Part shown: positions 47,916-60,365 of the stretch, piece after piece | How the letters are laid out: the number at the start of each line of letters is the position of its first letter | How positions within the stretch are numbered: position 1 is the stretch's first letter | Assembly: GCA_030248225.1 (NCBI GenBank) | Contig: JASANE010011830.1 | Span: 1 to 64,000, forward strand | Direction of reading: 5' to 3' | Source: Trileptium ribeirensis | Lineage: Eukaryota; Nematoda; Enoplea; Enoplida; Thoracostomopsidae | DNA: 64,000 nt | Notes under the pieces: generated by a model | The model's input: the letters and a program-made list of their open reading frames with translations, nothing else | What the model was told of the DNA's origin: nothing | Databases searched by the model: none | Made by a program: the position numbers and the translations under genes

Positions 47916-49604
47916 ATGAACCGCGTCAAAGCAATGGACAGCGATACCGACGTTTCAGACGAAGATTCTATATTCGAAAATCCGTATTTGAGCCAGGTAT
48001 GTATGATATTTCTTATGAGGTCGCATATTTAGTAATTGCTATGTCATGTCTGTTCGGTTACCAACATAACTTTATGGTCTAAGTGAATGCTACCCGTATT
48101 CAAAAACATTTGTTGTCCGCCTGCATTAGGCGAGCTGTTCGTGCGATCGAAAGCTTCGGTATACACGTTCGTGTGTGTTTGAACTAAAGCTGCGATAAAA
48201 TAGCAACTATACATGTTCAGCCTGCACAATATTTGCACCGCTAAATTATCAAAACTCGCACGTGCACATATGTGCTTCACAATGATGTTTATGGCATATG
48301 ATTTAATATTTCAAACATATATGTGAATATAATATATATGTGAATGACTATGACAAATGTTTAGTTTCGATGGGATGATACGTTCTCGACGCAAAATACG
48401 TTTTGTGCTCGGCGTTACAATATAAACTCAACAGAATAAAATTTGTATTATAAAATTGGCCTATATTCTAACATTTATGTTACAGCTATAAAGAAAACAG
48501 TGTCGTCCTTGCTCCAACCAGAAAACAAAACATGTTGCTATCCTTTAAGTTTCTATTTGAACCCATATGTTTTATCAAATATGGCTTGATATAAGCAATT
48601 TATTTAGTGAACGTTAGGAGACAAAAATATCAAGCCGAGAAGATTTTGGCTCACTGGAACTTCTTAATGTCCCAATTTATAATTTATTTTGGTCCTAAAC
48701 CAAGAAGAAACCTGCAGTCCGAATACGCTCTGAAATAATTGGTGCCTTCCAAACACTCGATCAAATAGTTCCTAATAAACTGTCTATTGGAATATGGCAG
48801 CCTACACGCGTCCATATCGCATTATTTACCGTATACAATGACATGATAGTATTGCGTGCCAACCAACCATCTCCACACCTCAAGGTTTGGCGAGAGTATC
48901 AACTTCAAGAATTGCCATAAGATTAGAACATAAATCAGGGACTGCGCATAGATAAACCTATATTATGGACACTGTAAATCAGTTTCAGGATACTAAGGCA
49001 CGAAAGATTGGACGATGGCACCTTTTGGAACGGTAGAGTTGCGTGTAGTAGAAGTTTCATTTCGCTTTAACGAATTAGGTTATACTGATGTTCAACTAAA
49101 TATATGCGGGCAAATCACGCTGTGTGACGAAACGTAGTGAATTTAGCTAGTATCTGAGGTCAGTCACTATTTCTAGGATTTCTTTTGAGTCTCCTGAACC
49201 AGTGTAAAAAATGAAAGACTATATACATATGTATACTTAACAAAGGACAACATGACGACCAGCTTCAGCATGTTACAGAATTACAGCACTGATGTATCTT
49301 GAACGCATTAGTGTATGGGGTATATACGTGATGAATGTGCCGGGCGTACTTGCCAAACTTAAAGTTATGCTAAGACTTGAACTTAAATTACAGGTGCGGC
49401 CAACTAATGTTAAAAGGCCACGTATCTACTTATATTTCACAACTTTACGGCGACCAATATTGACAGTAATTAGTAATTGTATATATCTTGTTATAGAATG
49501 TGGAACCAGGGAGTAGTGAAAGCGGTACTGCCATCCAATCGGTAGAGCGTGAAGAAGACAGCGCAGCAAATACGGAATCATACTGTGAATTTTTATGGGC
49601 GTAG
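47916..49604 (+). CDS. Candidate two-exon small gene, acidic protein
   Basis: Exon 47916-47996 starts with ATG (MNRVKAMDSDTDVSDEDS) and ends at a GTATGT donor after 27 codons, phase 0. Exon 49497-49604 follows the acceptor TTATAG, enters in phase 0 and ends with TAG (last residues YCEFLWA). Joined, they give 62 acidic, Ser-rich residues. No domain is recognised and further exons between the two are possible. Good splice signals and matching phase are the only support. Confidence 0.35.
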
Positions 49605-49784
49605 TATAACTAGCCCTTTTACGAGCACGTCAGGACTAAAAAACCATTTCTATTAACTTATGTCATTATCACCAAGGTGCTGACTTCAGAGTGTTCAATA
49701 TGTAATTGAGAGAGACCTACACAGTTATATTGAGCATTAAGTTACAATATAAGCCGAATATCAAGCCATATAACTTGAATAGGG

Positions 49785-50105
49785 CTGCGTAATGTTACGT
49801 CAGCTAATGTAATAGCGCCCAGCAAAGAGATCTGTCAAGTGGGGCTGCGTTAAATACTGTGTCGGCTATCGGAACTGCGCCCAGCCAAGGGAACTGCTAC
49901 GTGCGGCTGTGTATGCATGTGCTATCATAACAGCGCCCAGATAAGGGAACTTGTGGTGCGGCTGAGTATGCATCTCCCAACACTGCCCAATCAAGGGAAC
50001 TGCAACGTACGTACGACTGTATTAAATACTATGTCCGCTATGGTAACTTCGCCCACCCAAGGAAACTACTACCTACGGCTGCATAATGTATATATTGTAT
50101 TGCAA
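49785..50105. repeat. ~60-65-bp minisatellite
   Basis: About five degenerate units carry GCGCCCAGCCAAGGGAACTG and GGCTGCGTAATG-like words. A decayed dispersed repeat shared with 39870-39990 precedes it (49660-49785). Confidence 0.85.
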
Positions 50106-50224
50106 AGGGACCCAGTTATTCGACTCACCCAGCCAAAACAGTGACCCAGTTCCATCTCTGCCACCAACCATCCTAATTTGTAATTTTGCATAAAATTTGT
50201 TACGGAACGCTTTTCGCTGAATTA

Positions 50225-50435
50225 AGATTCGGCGTAAAACTCTTCGCGAATACAGCGCTCGCGACTGAAATCTAACCATTTTGAGTTCGCGAAGATTCGA
50301 GTAAAATTACCCAAATTTTTGAGAACGAAAATTTCTGGATTTGAAAAACCAATTTTGTTCGCGAACACCGAGAGCTTAACTATAAGATAGATTTGATTGT
50401 GGCGTCACTTTTCCATTAAATTTGTTCGCGAACAC
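50225..50435. repeat. Second GTTCGCGAAC cluster
   Basis: Exact palindromes are at 50357 and 50424, a one-base variant at 50285, and TTCGCGAAT near 50242. The dispersed GGATGGT/TTAAGTTTACTC tag follows at 50635-50680, as it does after the 12.8-13.4 kb cluster. Confidence 0.8.
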
Positions 50436-50734
50436 TGAATAATCCAGATTTAAATGATTAGGCGTTAGGAAACAGAATTTCTGCTAATTGAAATCGTCGA
50501 AATTCTGTTCGAACACAAGATCTAATTTCTGGTACTTCAATTTGATTTTGCCAATTTTAAGTTAGGGAAAAACAGCATGAACTTAAGCCTTTTTCCGTAA
50601 CAAGGGTTTGCGATTCGATATCGGTAATAACAAAATAGGATGGTTGGCGGGGTCACCTTAAGTTTACTCACGCATAACACAGCAGTAGCAGAATAATTGG
50701 CTGTTGTGATAATGGTTTTCAACCAGGGAGTAAC

Positions 50735-50820
50735 CAGAATTCCGGTTCCGGGAAAATCGTGTTGGGGTTGCGGTTCCGGCAAAAGGCAAAAACCGTACCG
50801 GAACCGGAATTCCGGTTTAA
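50735..50820. repeat. GGAATTCCGG-rich block
   Basis: GAATTCCGGTTCCGG at about 50738 and CCGGAACCGGAATTCCGG at about 50799 are palindromic and similar in style to the subterminal words of the hAT element at 34547. It may be a worn transposon end. Confidence 0.5.
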
Positions 50821-50824
50821 AAAT

Positions 50825-52315
50825 TTTGTTTGAAATTTTCCACATTTTTGCTTCATTTGTGGCCCAGACATCTGTAATATATTCACAGTGATCAAGTTCC
50901 AATACAACCAAACAAAAGAAAAGATTAATTCAGCAAATTGCCGTGTAAGGAGAACACAAATTCAGTAAGAATTTTTCATCTTCAACCGGCAGGACTCTGT
51001 GAACAAGGCAAAGCTAGGTTAATGCTTATAACAGCTTACCTATTCAGAAATCGGCGGCATATATTAGAAATGAAACGGTCCAAATTGATATACAATGTAG
51101 ACTAAAGATAATGTAAGTACTTAGCAGGCAAAATAAATTGCGTCAAGCACCAGCCGTTGTGATTATGAACTTTGTAATTCAGTCTACATTCAGTCTAAAT
51201 CAAGTAGCAAATTATTATACGTATTAATGTTTCTGACTTTTCTCCAATTAAGTTTATTTCTCCTGATGAATAATACACAGTTACAACTCACATGTAATAC
51301 AAAACAACACACATCGATCAGAACAGCAAAAGTCACCGATTGTCCAATACAATAATCTCTTGATCTCCGATTGTAACTGAGGCCCTAAGCTCACAATGCA
51401 ACCCTTTAAATAATCTTTTAACACCATAATTCTAGGAACTCGATTAAAACCTGGTTCTAAAATCTCTCTAAACCTTTTGATTTTAATATAACGGTTGCCA
51501 ACCGGGTTACGAATTCTTGGAACTGTGAAATTCGCTCTCTAACATAAGTTCTAATTTTTGCGTTAGAGAGACCCTTTTTATGAAATTCTCAGAATCCCTA
51601 ACTCAAAACAAAATTTGGAAAATCCAATAGAAATACACTCACATATCCGCTAATGTAAGTGTAATAGTTAAGGTACCCAGTGGCTACACTCAAATCCGAT
51701 AGGTACCTAAACTATAGCCCTGGCACACAATTTTTAAAATTTTGTATTATTTTACACTCTCCTAAAGTTATAATTTTTTAGAATTAATAAAATTCTTATT
51801 ACCAGAAATGGCCGAGGGGATAGGTCCGTAACTCCTTAGCGGGTGGGCCAAATGATGCCAAATTTGGTATGGATAATCTACAATGTGCCCTATAGTATTT
51901 GGCATCAAAATTCTCATATGCCCAAACCATCCCCCCTGTCCAATTTTGCATTGAATTTATTCGTTTATATCTTTTTACATTAAAATGATGGGAAGAACTA
52001 AATTTTAACACAAACGATTTTTGTCATTCTATACACATATTACACACTGCATCAATACAACATATCATAAGTTGAAACAACATACACATATAAACGTACT
52101 CATATCCTGTTTACACACAATATGTTTTTATATCTCGCACAACACTACTGTAGACATCAAATTCCCATCATAATAGAAAAATAAATGTAACTGTAAAGAT
52201 GACGCAACAACTATAAGTTCCCATGGGCATTCTCTTACTATAACACAGAAATAATAAATCACGCTAAAGCATGGTGAAGTAAACATATACTAAGGTTCTG
52301 GATAATGTCTTGATG
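50825..52315. other. No recognisable gene
   Basis: AT-rich. The stretch at 51800-52010 (GAAATGGCCGAGGGGATAGG and onward) differs in base composition and may be a repeat, but I see no second copy in the window. Confidence 0.45.
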
Positions 52316-52319
52316 AAAG

Positions 52320-52735
52320 GTTTTACATTGTCACATAAGGGCATAGAGCACTCTCGCGGTTGCTCGACCCAAAATTCGAAAAATTTGTTCTGCCGTCCTG
52401 AACGGCTGAAAAATTTCACTTGGCGGGGTTCGGGTATGAGAAACCCTTTGCCGGCGTTGGTTTTGCTCTGCGACCATTGGTTCCATGGGTACGGGCATAG
52501 GGCACTCTCGCGGTTCCTCGACCCAAAATTCGAAAATTTTTGCAGACGTTCTGGGCGGTTGAAAAGTCTCACCTGGTAGGTTTTGCACATGGGAAACTTA
52601 TTGCCGATGTTGCTATTGGTCTGCGACCCATGGCTACATGGGTACGGGGGTATGGCGGCTCCATGGTCTTCGACAAAAAATTCGAAAATGTGTTCTGACG
52701 TCCTGACTTGTCGGTTTTCGGGCATGCGTTTTATC
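52320..52735. repeat. ~152-bp tandem repeat, about 2.7 copies
   Basis: CTCGACCCAAAATTCGAAAA recurs with a period near 150-152 bp (about 52363, 52517, 52670 as a variant). Both strands carry open frames through the array, which I take as a repeat effect. The same family is at 54240-54560. Confidence 0.85.
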
Positions 52736-52956
52736 GCTATTTGTAGATGCGCATGCGGTAGTTATCATGAAATATTTTAATGCCTAAACAAGTCCGACTG
52801 CGTACATGAATAGAGGGATATTCGCACTACAACATTACATAAAGTTCGAAAGGTTAGGAAAATGGTCAACTTGTAACACCCTGACGTTGTGTATTAGGAT
52901 TACGGTAGATACAAAATCTGGTTGCTGTGCGCAAGCAAAGTTAACTTTTTGACACT

Positions 52957-55130
52957 ATGGTGAAAAGTAGACTTTTCGTGGTTACTTTATCCAGAAATTC
53001 GAATACATTATACGTTATTATACGGCGCAAACGCAAAGAAAACTTAGAGGGGACCGGACTCCGTTACAATCGAAAAACATTTGTGGGGACGCTGGGTGAG
53101 GCATGCTTGAAAAATGATGGGGTGGGGTACCGAAGTAAGTACCATCCTATAGCCATTGTACGATTATGTGTGCTGGTTAACACGAGTTTATATACATATC
53201 ATGCTTGACCAACTTGGTAATTTGTAGAGGTCGACATACATACTGGTTCTTCAGGCGTATCTTTATATCTATATACAAGTTGTTTTTGTTAATGCATATA
53301 TTACTAACAAATTTATTTTGTCTGCAACGGAGACTCTTACTGATTTAAGATCTTTTTTGACACAACATTTTAAAGGTTGCTATTGAAAAATCTTCATCAT
53401 CTACTATTTACATAGCTATTCATAGGAAATCTATAAGGATAACTTGAGCACTGGTGGAGTCACTACTGAGACCAGTATAAACCAATCGAGTATTTGTGCG
53501 AAGATTGACTCAGACTGAATTAAATTTGCTTTGTTTACCAAGTCAGCTAGTATCGATTCAAGCTGAATATCTCTTAACTTTGTTACAATCCTGAAGTGAA
53601 CTACGTATTAAATCAATTGTTGTAACCTGTTTGTAAAATTATGCAGTACTTTTTAATTTTTACAGAAGAACCAATTGCCTGGACCTTTGCACCTGAAGCA
53701 GAGCAAAGTTTTCTCACAGTAACTGATGCTTTTGCTCCAAGTAAGTGAGACGAAATTTGCATATAACCAACAATAATTCAACAAAATTGGTGCATAAGTA
53801 AACTGATACATGTATTTTAATCTCCTATATATGCAAAATAGTATTCAAATGAATGGTTGCCTTCGTATTGACTTTACGCTAACTAGACAGCCAGACTATA
53901 ATATGTGCAGGAAAAATGTACCTTTATGGAATAATAGGAGATTATATGCATTATTATTATAGTATTATCACCATGGTTTCTGGGTGATGGGAAGCTGGCT
54001 ATGAGTAACCGGCATAGTCGATTTACCGTGTACATCCAGGGGCGTTTTTTTGATTTGAGGTCTGCTACCGGGGTCAGAGATTAAAATGAGTGTTTTTATC
54101 CCATTCTAGCACCTTCACGGAAGCAAGGTTGTTTTTATCTTAACTTTCGATATTTTCTGTGGTTAGTTTTATTTCATAGTAAAATGTTACATACCCATGC
54201 CACTTTTTTGTTTTTCGATTAAGGCTCCGATTCTGAAGTTATGAGGTTTGAGGTATGGCACCCTCGTGGTGCCTCGACCCAAAAATCCTAATTTTATTGT
54301 GACGTCTTGGGCGGATTATAGCTTGCACTTGTGGGTTTTCGGGCATTGGAAACTCGTTGACGGTGTTCGCTTTGCTCTGCGACCCATGGTTCCAGGGGTA
54401 CGGGGGTGTCCCGCCCCCACGGTTCCTCGACCAAAATTTCCTAATTTTGATGTGACGTCCTGGGAGACTGATAACTTGCACTTTGGGGTTTTTGGGCATG
54501 GGAAATACATTGCAAGTGACAGTTTTGTTCTACGACCCATGGTTCCGTGGGTATGGGAGTGTGGCACCCTCACATATAGCATGTCGACGTATGCTATCGA
54601 TATCTGATTGGCTGTGCATGGTAAAGGCGTAGGTCCGCCTATGCTTCACTGCGCTCAGCAATCTCGTCTGAGTTACTACATACTTTGAGATACTTCACCC
54701 AGAAAAACTTTCTCAAGATACGGGGAACTGAATCCAGGTTTAGAAGCAAAATTCAAAAATCAAAATATACTTAGTGTATAATATTTTGAAATAATTTTTT
54801 ATTTTAGCGTATGACATGGAAGATTTATGTCGCGCTTGCTCAGAACCTGAAACGGAGAGGAGAGTTGGCGGTTATTGTGCCAGAAGCCATGGATTTGTGC
54901 ACAGTGACTGTATATTAGGAGGAACAGGACCATGATTTATGTGCTGTGACGTTCCAAGAAAATTCTACAACATCACAGACGGCCTGCCATTAAGCTTTCT
55001 GGCAACTATGGATCGTTACAGCAAGCAATATTTAAATGATCTGGATAATAAACTTGCGCAGGTGCACAACAGTGGTGTTACATTAGACAATATCGATGAT
55101 TCTTTTAGTGAAGAAGAACTTGAATTTTGA
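52957..55130 (+). CDS. Three-exon gene for a Cys/His-rich zinc-binding protein with an in-frame TGA
   Basis: Exons are 52957-53134 (ATG start, donor GTAAGT), 53666-53740 (acceptor TTTTTACAG, donor GTAAGT) and 54808-55130 (acceptor TTTTAG, TGA end). Both introns are phase 1 and the joined frame is 192 codons. Residues ~86-130 form a PHD/RING-like cluster: CRAC, then YC, then HGFVHSDC, then CC. The C-terminus is acidic (SFSEEELEF). Codon 127 (54933-54935) is TGA, just before FMCCD; PHD fingers usually have Trp two or three residues before the final Cys pair, so this is most simply TGG changed to TGA. It could be a pseudogene, a sequence error, read-through or selenocysteine. The family is not identified and its role is unknown. 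A 152-bp repeat array lies in intron 2. Confidence 0.55.
54240..54560. repeat. ~152-bp tandem repeat, second locus
   Basis: Two units carry GTGCCTCGACCCAAAAATCC/GGTTCCTCGACCAAAATTTC and CGACCCATGGTTCC words. It is the same family as 52320-52735 and lies within intron 2 of the Cys/His-rich gene. Confidence 0.85.
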
Positions 55131-57835
55131 TGTGGCGTGGTATATATCCTAAAATATAATTACTTGCATTTGTTATATATAATAAGCAGTTTCGGGTTGC
55201 TAGACATGATAGGGCAATTCATTTGAATGTATCTGTTACCGATGTGGCCTTCAGATGGAACAGTGCGGTGGCACAAGTCAGTAGTATCAAGTATCACCCG
55301 CATTTCACATGCAACTCGATTGCCTGTAACGCAATAAGCAATACGTTTACGATACAAAACAGACAATGTTTTTGGGTCGCAAATCTTCGAATGTGCCGGA
55401 ACGGACCGGCAACCAAGAGTGGGGCCCTGTGTGGGGAGAAGCTTGGGCCCCGGGCCTCAAAAAGTGGGGGCTCACTCCCGGCACTGTGGGTGTTGCGCCT
55501 ATGATACAACTTCTAGATACCTCCGCTACATTGATACAGTAAAGCTGCGCCCATCCAACTGCTTGTGATGCCTGAGTAATACAAAATGAAAATTTTTATG
55601 TTTCATAGACAATGTACTACATTGGCGATAATAATGACGTCAGGCATGCAAATGCAAAATCTACTGCCACGCAAGACACCGCTTCGAGTGAGTTAAAATA
55701 TCGTGCCGCAAAATTCTGCATTGCTTGGGATAAGAATCCGCTACCCGATATTCTATGAACGACTAATATACATCTACTATTATTTGTCGATAGATACAAA
55801 TGGAATGGAAAAGGTCGTTTGAGGTAATTAGTCCATACAATACTCCAATGTGGATCACATATTTATAGCATATACTCTCTAATGCATAGTTGCTTGAATA
55901 TATTAACCATTATATCGTAAATCGAATGTCGATTTTAGTTGCAACCATGTGTTTATATCATGAACTTATAAGTTCGAATTTCAGCTTTGCTTATATTTAC
56001 TGCCAATATTTATAATTGTACATTTTCCGTCATTTCATTGTTGATAATCTTTCCGTTTCTGGTTTTGTATGTATTAGACTGTTTATGTCATGACTTCTCC
56101 ATTCACTGACAATTTTGCCCGAGGCATGAACCGGGGGCCCTGGATTTCGCCACGGAGCATGACACGGAGACACGGTTGAACCTAGCGCTTCGAAATCAAA
56201 AAATTTTCAATATTCATTTTAACGAAAACGCTCACAATCAAAAGAAATTGCCCCAGAAGCACTGCAAACGTTATACTGGGAAGGCAACATTTAAGCGGAT
56301 GTTTTTTTGCGTAATTAAGCCGAATTTTTAACTTCATCATGGGGTTTTAGTGAAAAAAATTTTGCCGATTCTATGTTAGTGAAATGTTTTATTATAGACA
56401 GCAACAATATTGCCGAGGGGGCTGATCAAATTTTGACTATTTGTACTAACTGGGAACACCCTATTTTTGACAGCGACAGTGAAAAATGCCAGGGGACACA
56501 GAAAATGTCTCTTCCCAATTTAAAGAAGCCCGGTATCATCGTTTTTTGTATCCTTAACTACCCGAAATGCTACTAATGTCATTTGAAGTGAACTGAGGAG
56601 ATATTGTCGATGAACATTGGAGTTACCTGTGGAATATTTTGCGTGTTCTAAAAATATATGTTTTCAGCAAGGTCATCCATCCCGGCAAACTGGGGTACAT
56701 TACGTTGTTTACAAGTACACATGGATATATCTTCAAAGATCACAGTAATCGGTGTCAGCAATACCAGCAGAATAAAATGGTTCCAAATTTTTCATTATAT
56801 CTTCAGCTAGATGAATGTGTCCAAACGGACATAATGTGGACCTTTGCTTTAAGTTAGCATCTGTTTGTGTAAATTTATATTCGCTTTTCGTAAACTTACT
56901 TCTCGCATTATAAAGCGTATTTGTGATACAGTCACCAGTTCCGCCGATAATTATTTAGGAAATTCGACTGTTTCTTGGTCAACAAGTATAATTGATAGAG
57001 ACAATACGAATTGATGCTAGCGTGTACAATAAACAATTTGTTTTGTACACAAAATTATGAAATACTTCATGGTTAATGAACAATTTGCTTAACAACATAT
57101 TGCAGCTCGGTGTTATTCCTGTGCTACATTCCTTACTTTTGACTACAAATACATATGCATATTAATCTAATTTGCTGCTGATATATTTGTTTTGTTATGC
57201 CATATTTAGTCGACTTTTGCATAATTTCGAACGTAATCTGTTCAGCAATAAATAGTAATCCGCTGAAAATAATATGAAGCAAGACTGACATAGATAAATG
57301 TAATCATGTTGTGTTTAAAAAAGCTGGATGAAATGTGGTATGATACTAAACTGGATAATAATTTTGTCAGTTTTTTGGTATTTATGAATCCAGTTTTTTG
57401 GCTGACACATGTAAAATGTAGTTGGAACGCGCAAGTATAGTTATGTTTGTATGATCATTTTTGGTCAAAGATGATTAATTCCGTGTTTTAAGTTACCAAG
57501 TGCTCGGAATTGTATTTGGAGTTAGCGTGTTTTACAGGGGTTCCGGCTGTATATAACGATACAACCATGTCAAATCCTGCACAAAAATATATTGTTAATT
57601 ATATACAAAAGTAGTGTTAATTCCTCAAATAATAACGCTCTAGTCAAAACAACTGCGATATCAATTATGGAATGCTATAAAAAAGTATACTGTAAAGCAG
57701 AGTCGAATATCATCGTCTCTTGATACAAAATCAAATCACGAACAGTAATAAACAAGCTGTGGTACTTACAAACATGCATAACATTTTGGATTGCAATGTG
57801 TTTAACCATGGTTAAATCAGTATACTAGAACTTTT
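55131..57835. other. Mostly unassigned, with one weak exon candidate
   Basis: A possible exon at 55609-55687 (acceptor TTTCATAG, donor GTGAGT) is open in two frames, so it is not assigned. The GC-rich patch 55390-55510 gives ORFs on both strands. The rest is AT-rich without recognisable genes. Confidence 0.4.
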
Positions 57836-57839
57836 TGTA

Positions 57840-58190
57840 GATATGGTATCAACCATTGCACGCAATCCATAAATATAGACGCTACCATTGCTAATTGCAC
57901 AAAAATGCAGATATGGTTGATGTGATTGCACGTTTTTGTGCATATGGTATCAACCATTGCACACAGTCTATAACTATAGACGCTAACATTGCCAATTGCA
58001 CAAAGATGCAGATATGGTTGATGCGATTGCACGTTTTTGTGCATATGGTATCAACCATTGCACACAATCTATAAATATAGACGCTACCATTGCTAATTGC
58101 ACAAAGATGCAGATATGGTTGATGCGATTGCACATTGTTGTAGATATGGTATCAACCATTGCACGCAAGCTATAAATATAGAAGCTACCA
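57840..58190. repeat. 101-bp tandem repeat, ~3.5 copies (inverted relative to 24800)
   Basis: ATATGGTATCAACCATTGCA occurs at 57841, 57942, 58043 and 58144, a constant 101-bp period. It is the reverse complement of the repeat at 24800-24990. Confidence 0.95.
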
Positions 58191-58249
58191 TTGCTCTAGC
58201 AGTTTAGCAATAGTCAGCAATATTTCAGTCGACATGTGGTAATAGAAGC

Positions 58250-58440
58250 GCGTATTAGCATTTTGCTTGCAATGGAAAGCCATTGTCTTCATTTTGCGTG
58301 CAATGGAAAGAAGTTATCTTCATTTTGCGTGCAATGGAAAGAAGTAATTTTCATTTTGCGTGAAATCGTTGCGCGACGTGTTTACGGTGTGCAGTTCGTG
58401 CACGCACTTCAGTGTGAAAGACGCATAATAGCAAGAAATA
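58250..58440. repeat. ~31-bp minisatellite plus module edge (inverted relative to 24518)
   Basis: Units containing TTCATTTTGCGTGCAATGGA are followed by the unique block ending GTGAAAGACGCATAA at about 58430. Array and block match 24518-24725 in reverse complement, and similarity stops just beyond 58440. Confidence 0.9.
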
Positions 58441-58444
58441 TCAA

Positions 58445-58970
58445 ATATAAAAAAATTACAGAGTTTTGTATTTTTATAAAAATATTTGTATATATGTGAG
58501 GCATTGTAAATCGTACGATTAAACTGCTTTAGAATATGTAAAGATGGGAAAAATTATTTTCGAATTGGTTTCGTTTAGGCTTCGGCAGCATGTTGTCAAG
58601 TTCATTTAACTGTTATATATTATGAGTTGTATCGCGGAAGGTACGCCTTGCTCGTGTCGGGCGCAGTTGTTCTTTAATAAAATCTTTGTACCAATTTATT
58701 TGTTTTTGCGCAATGATTTAAAGCGCTGATGAAATAATGTTGCAGCTGCAGACAGGCTGACATTTCATAAAATTTGTGAGTTTTGTTCTTTTATAATTAA
58801 TCAAAAATCGTGTGAAGTCTTCACAAATTGTGTTTGCTGTAGTTTGGTTCTTGGTTCACTTGGTACACAGCGAAGTAAAGTTAATTCTACGTCGGCAAAA
58901 GTCAATAATAAAGTTACATTTCACAAGGTTATATTTACTTTCCGACTTGCATAACCTTGCCGTGTTCTGA
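58445..58970. other. No recognisable feature
   Basis: AT-rich DNA. I see no ORF or repeat I can support. Confidence 0.5.
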
Positions 58971-58978
58971 GGATCCTT

Positions 58979-59214
58979 TTAGCTCGAGTTTGAGGATTTA
59001 GTTTGCGCGAATGGCTTGGTGCTCGGCGATATCTGTGTCATTGCAGACTTTTGTTTGATGTCTGATGTCGCCTTGGTGTCGGGTGGCTTGGCTTGTCCCA
59101 TGTTCGGTTGTGCGTTTACCGCTCCCTGCGAAAGTACCCTAGGTCTGGAAACGGACCCGGTCATGCTTACTGTCGGCGTTGTTATTTCGGTAATAGCGGC
59201 CGTGTTAATGCGTT
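58979..59214 (-). CDS. Weak ORF, Ser/Thr/Lys/Gln-rich
   Basis: The minus strand is open from about 59214 to TAA at 58979, with ATG at 59164 (61 codons). The local sequence has more balanced base composition than its surroundings. The plus strand is also open over much of it (59016-59216, hydrophobic), so the coding strand cannot be decided. No motif is seen. It may be a fragment of an exon or part of the retroelement's flank. Confidence 0.2.
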
Positions 59215-59219
59215 AACAG

Positions 59220-60360
59220 TGTGTAAGACGAATGCTCTACGACATAGATGAGTTTGCATGGTTGGAGCCTACAGTTCCTTCGGGGTTGATAAATGGGCGA
59301 CGACGGGGAAGGGTGGCAAATAAATGGTCGGATGTGGGGCAGCGGTTGCCTGGCACTGGGGACTGTATGAAATCAAGTTTGCTTTGACACAGGTGTTTTC
59401 CGAGTGCTATAGTTGCAGGTACGTATCGAGTGAGGCACGCGCCACAAATAGAACTGAGGCTGAATAAACTAAGGCCTGTGAGTAAAGAGTACGTGATTTC
59501 GTTAAAACATTCGAGCTAAGTTTTCATATAAAATTTTTTTGCGGAAAATTGTCCACGTTACCTGGGGGTTCATGGTTGCCGGATCTTTTTAACTGTACGT
59601 AAATGTGGATTTAGTGTTTTCTTTGTGTAGTTACGGTCGCTGTGTTTCCCCTCGCTTGTGAGTAACTAATAGTATGCTCCTAGTCTGCTTCGTCATTTAT
59701 TTTAGCACAGTTTTTGAATTTGCCCTTGCCTATACAATACCAATTATCTTTGAGTTAACTCTATCTGAGTAGAATGCAGTGTCAGTCATAAACCAACAAC
59801 GTCTGCAGGCGCGTCCAGTACAAGAATCTGGCTCCAATTACTAAATATTTCTGTAACAATTGCATCAACTGATAGGTCACTAATTCCATAGACTACTTGT
59901 ACTGCAGCACTAGAATGCGTCATTGTGCGCATCACAATATCACCTGCGCTGCGCGCTATCTAAACCCACGCCTTTCGCCCCACCGTATGTTTGAGGTGGC
60001 GGATTTGGTATCGCTAGGCCTGGTCAATGCTACTTTAATTTATCTTTTATTAATTTACAGATTTTTATTTTTATTTTATTTTTTTGTGTTTTTTTGATCT
60101 TTTAAAATTTATAGATACCTGACGTTTTCTGAGGCCTGGAAAATTAATGCTGAAAAGTTTGCTGCAAATTATATTTTTGTTTAATTTGTTTAACTTTGTT
60201 GGAGGTCTACAACAATACAGCCGATAATAATTCTTAGAATTTTGCCCAGTGTTCTAGAAGATAGGTTAACATAATTCGAACTGCTGAATATAGTGGCATT
60301 TCGGTTTGTTTTGAGGCAATTAAATATTTTCCTAGAATTTGTGTATGTAAGTCTAGGATT
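59220..60360. other. Probable U3 region or flank of the LTR retroelement
   Basis: No gene is recognised. The left end of the LTR must lie here if the promoter at 60366 belongs to it, but I cannot find the TG start or target duplication without the 3' LTR, which lies beyond the window. Confidence 0.4.
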
Positions 60361-60365
60361 TCTGT

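Noticed and set aside
58555..58620. GGCTTCGGCAGCA word resembling the 5' end of U6 snRNA
   Set aside because: Only the short word matches. The rest of U6, including ACAGAGA, is absent.
59016..59216. Plus-strand hydrophobic ORF resembling a small membrane protein
   Set aside because: The opposite strand is equally open and no promoter, start context or relative is seen.
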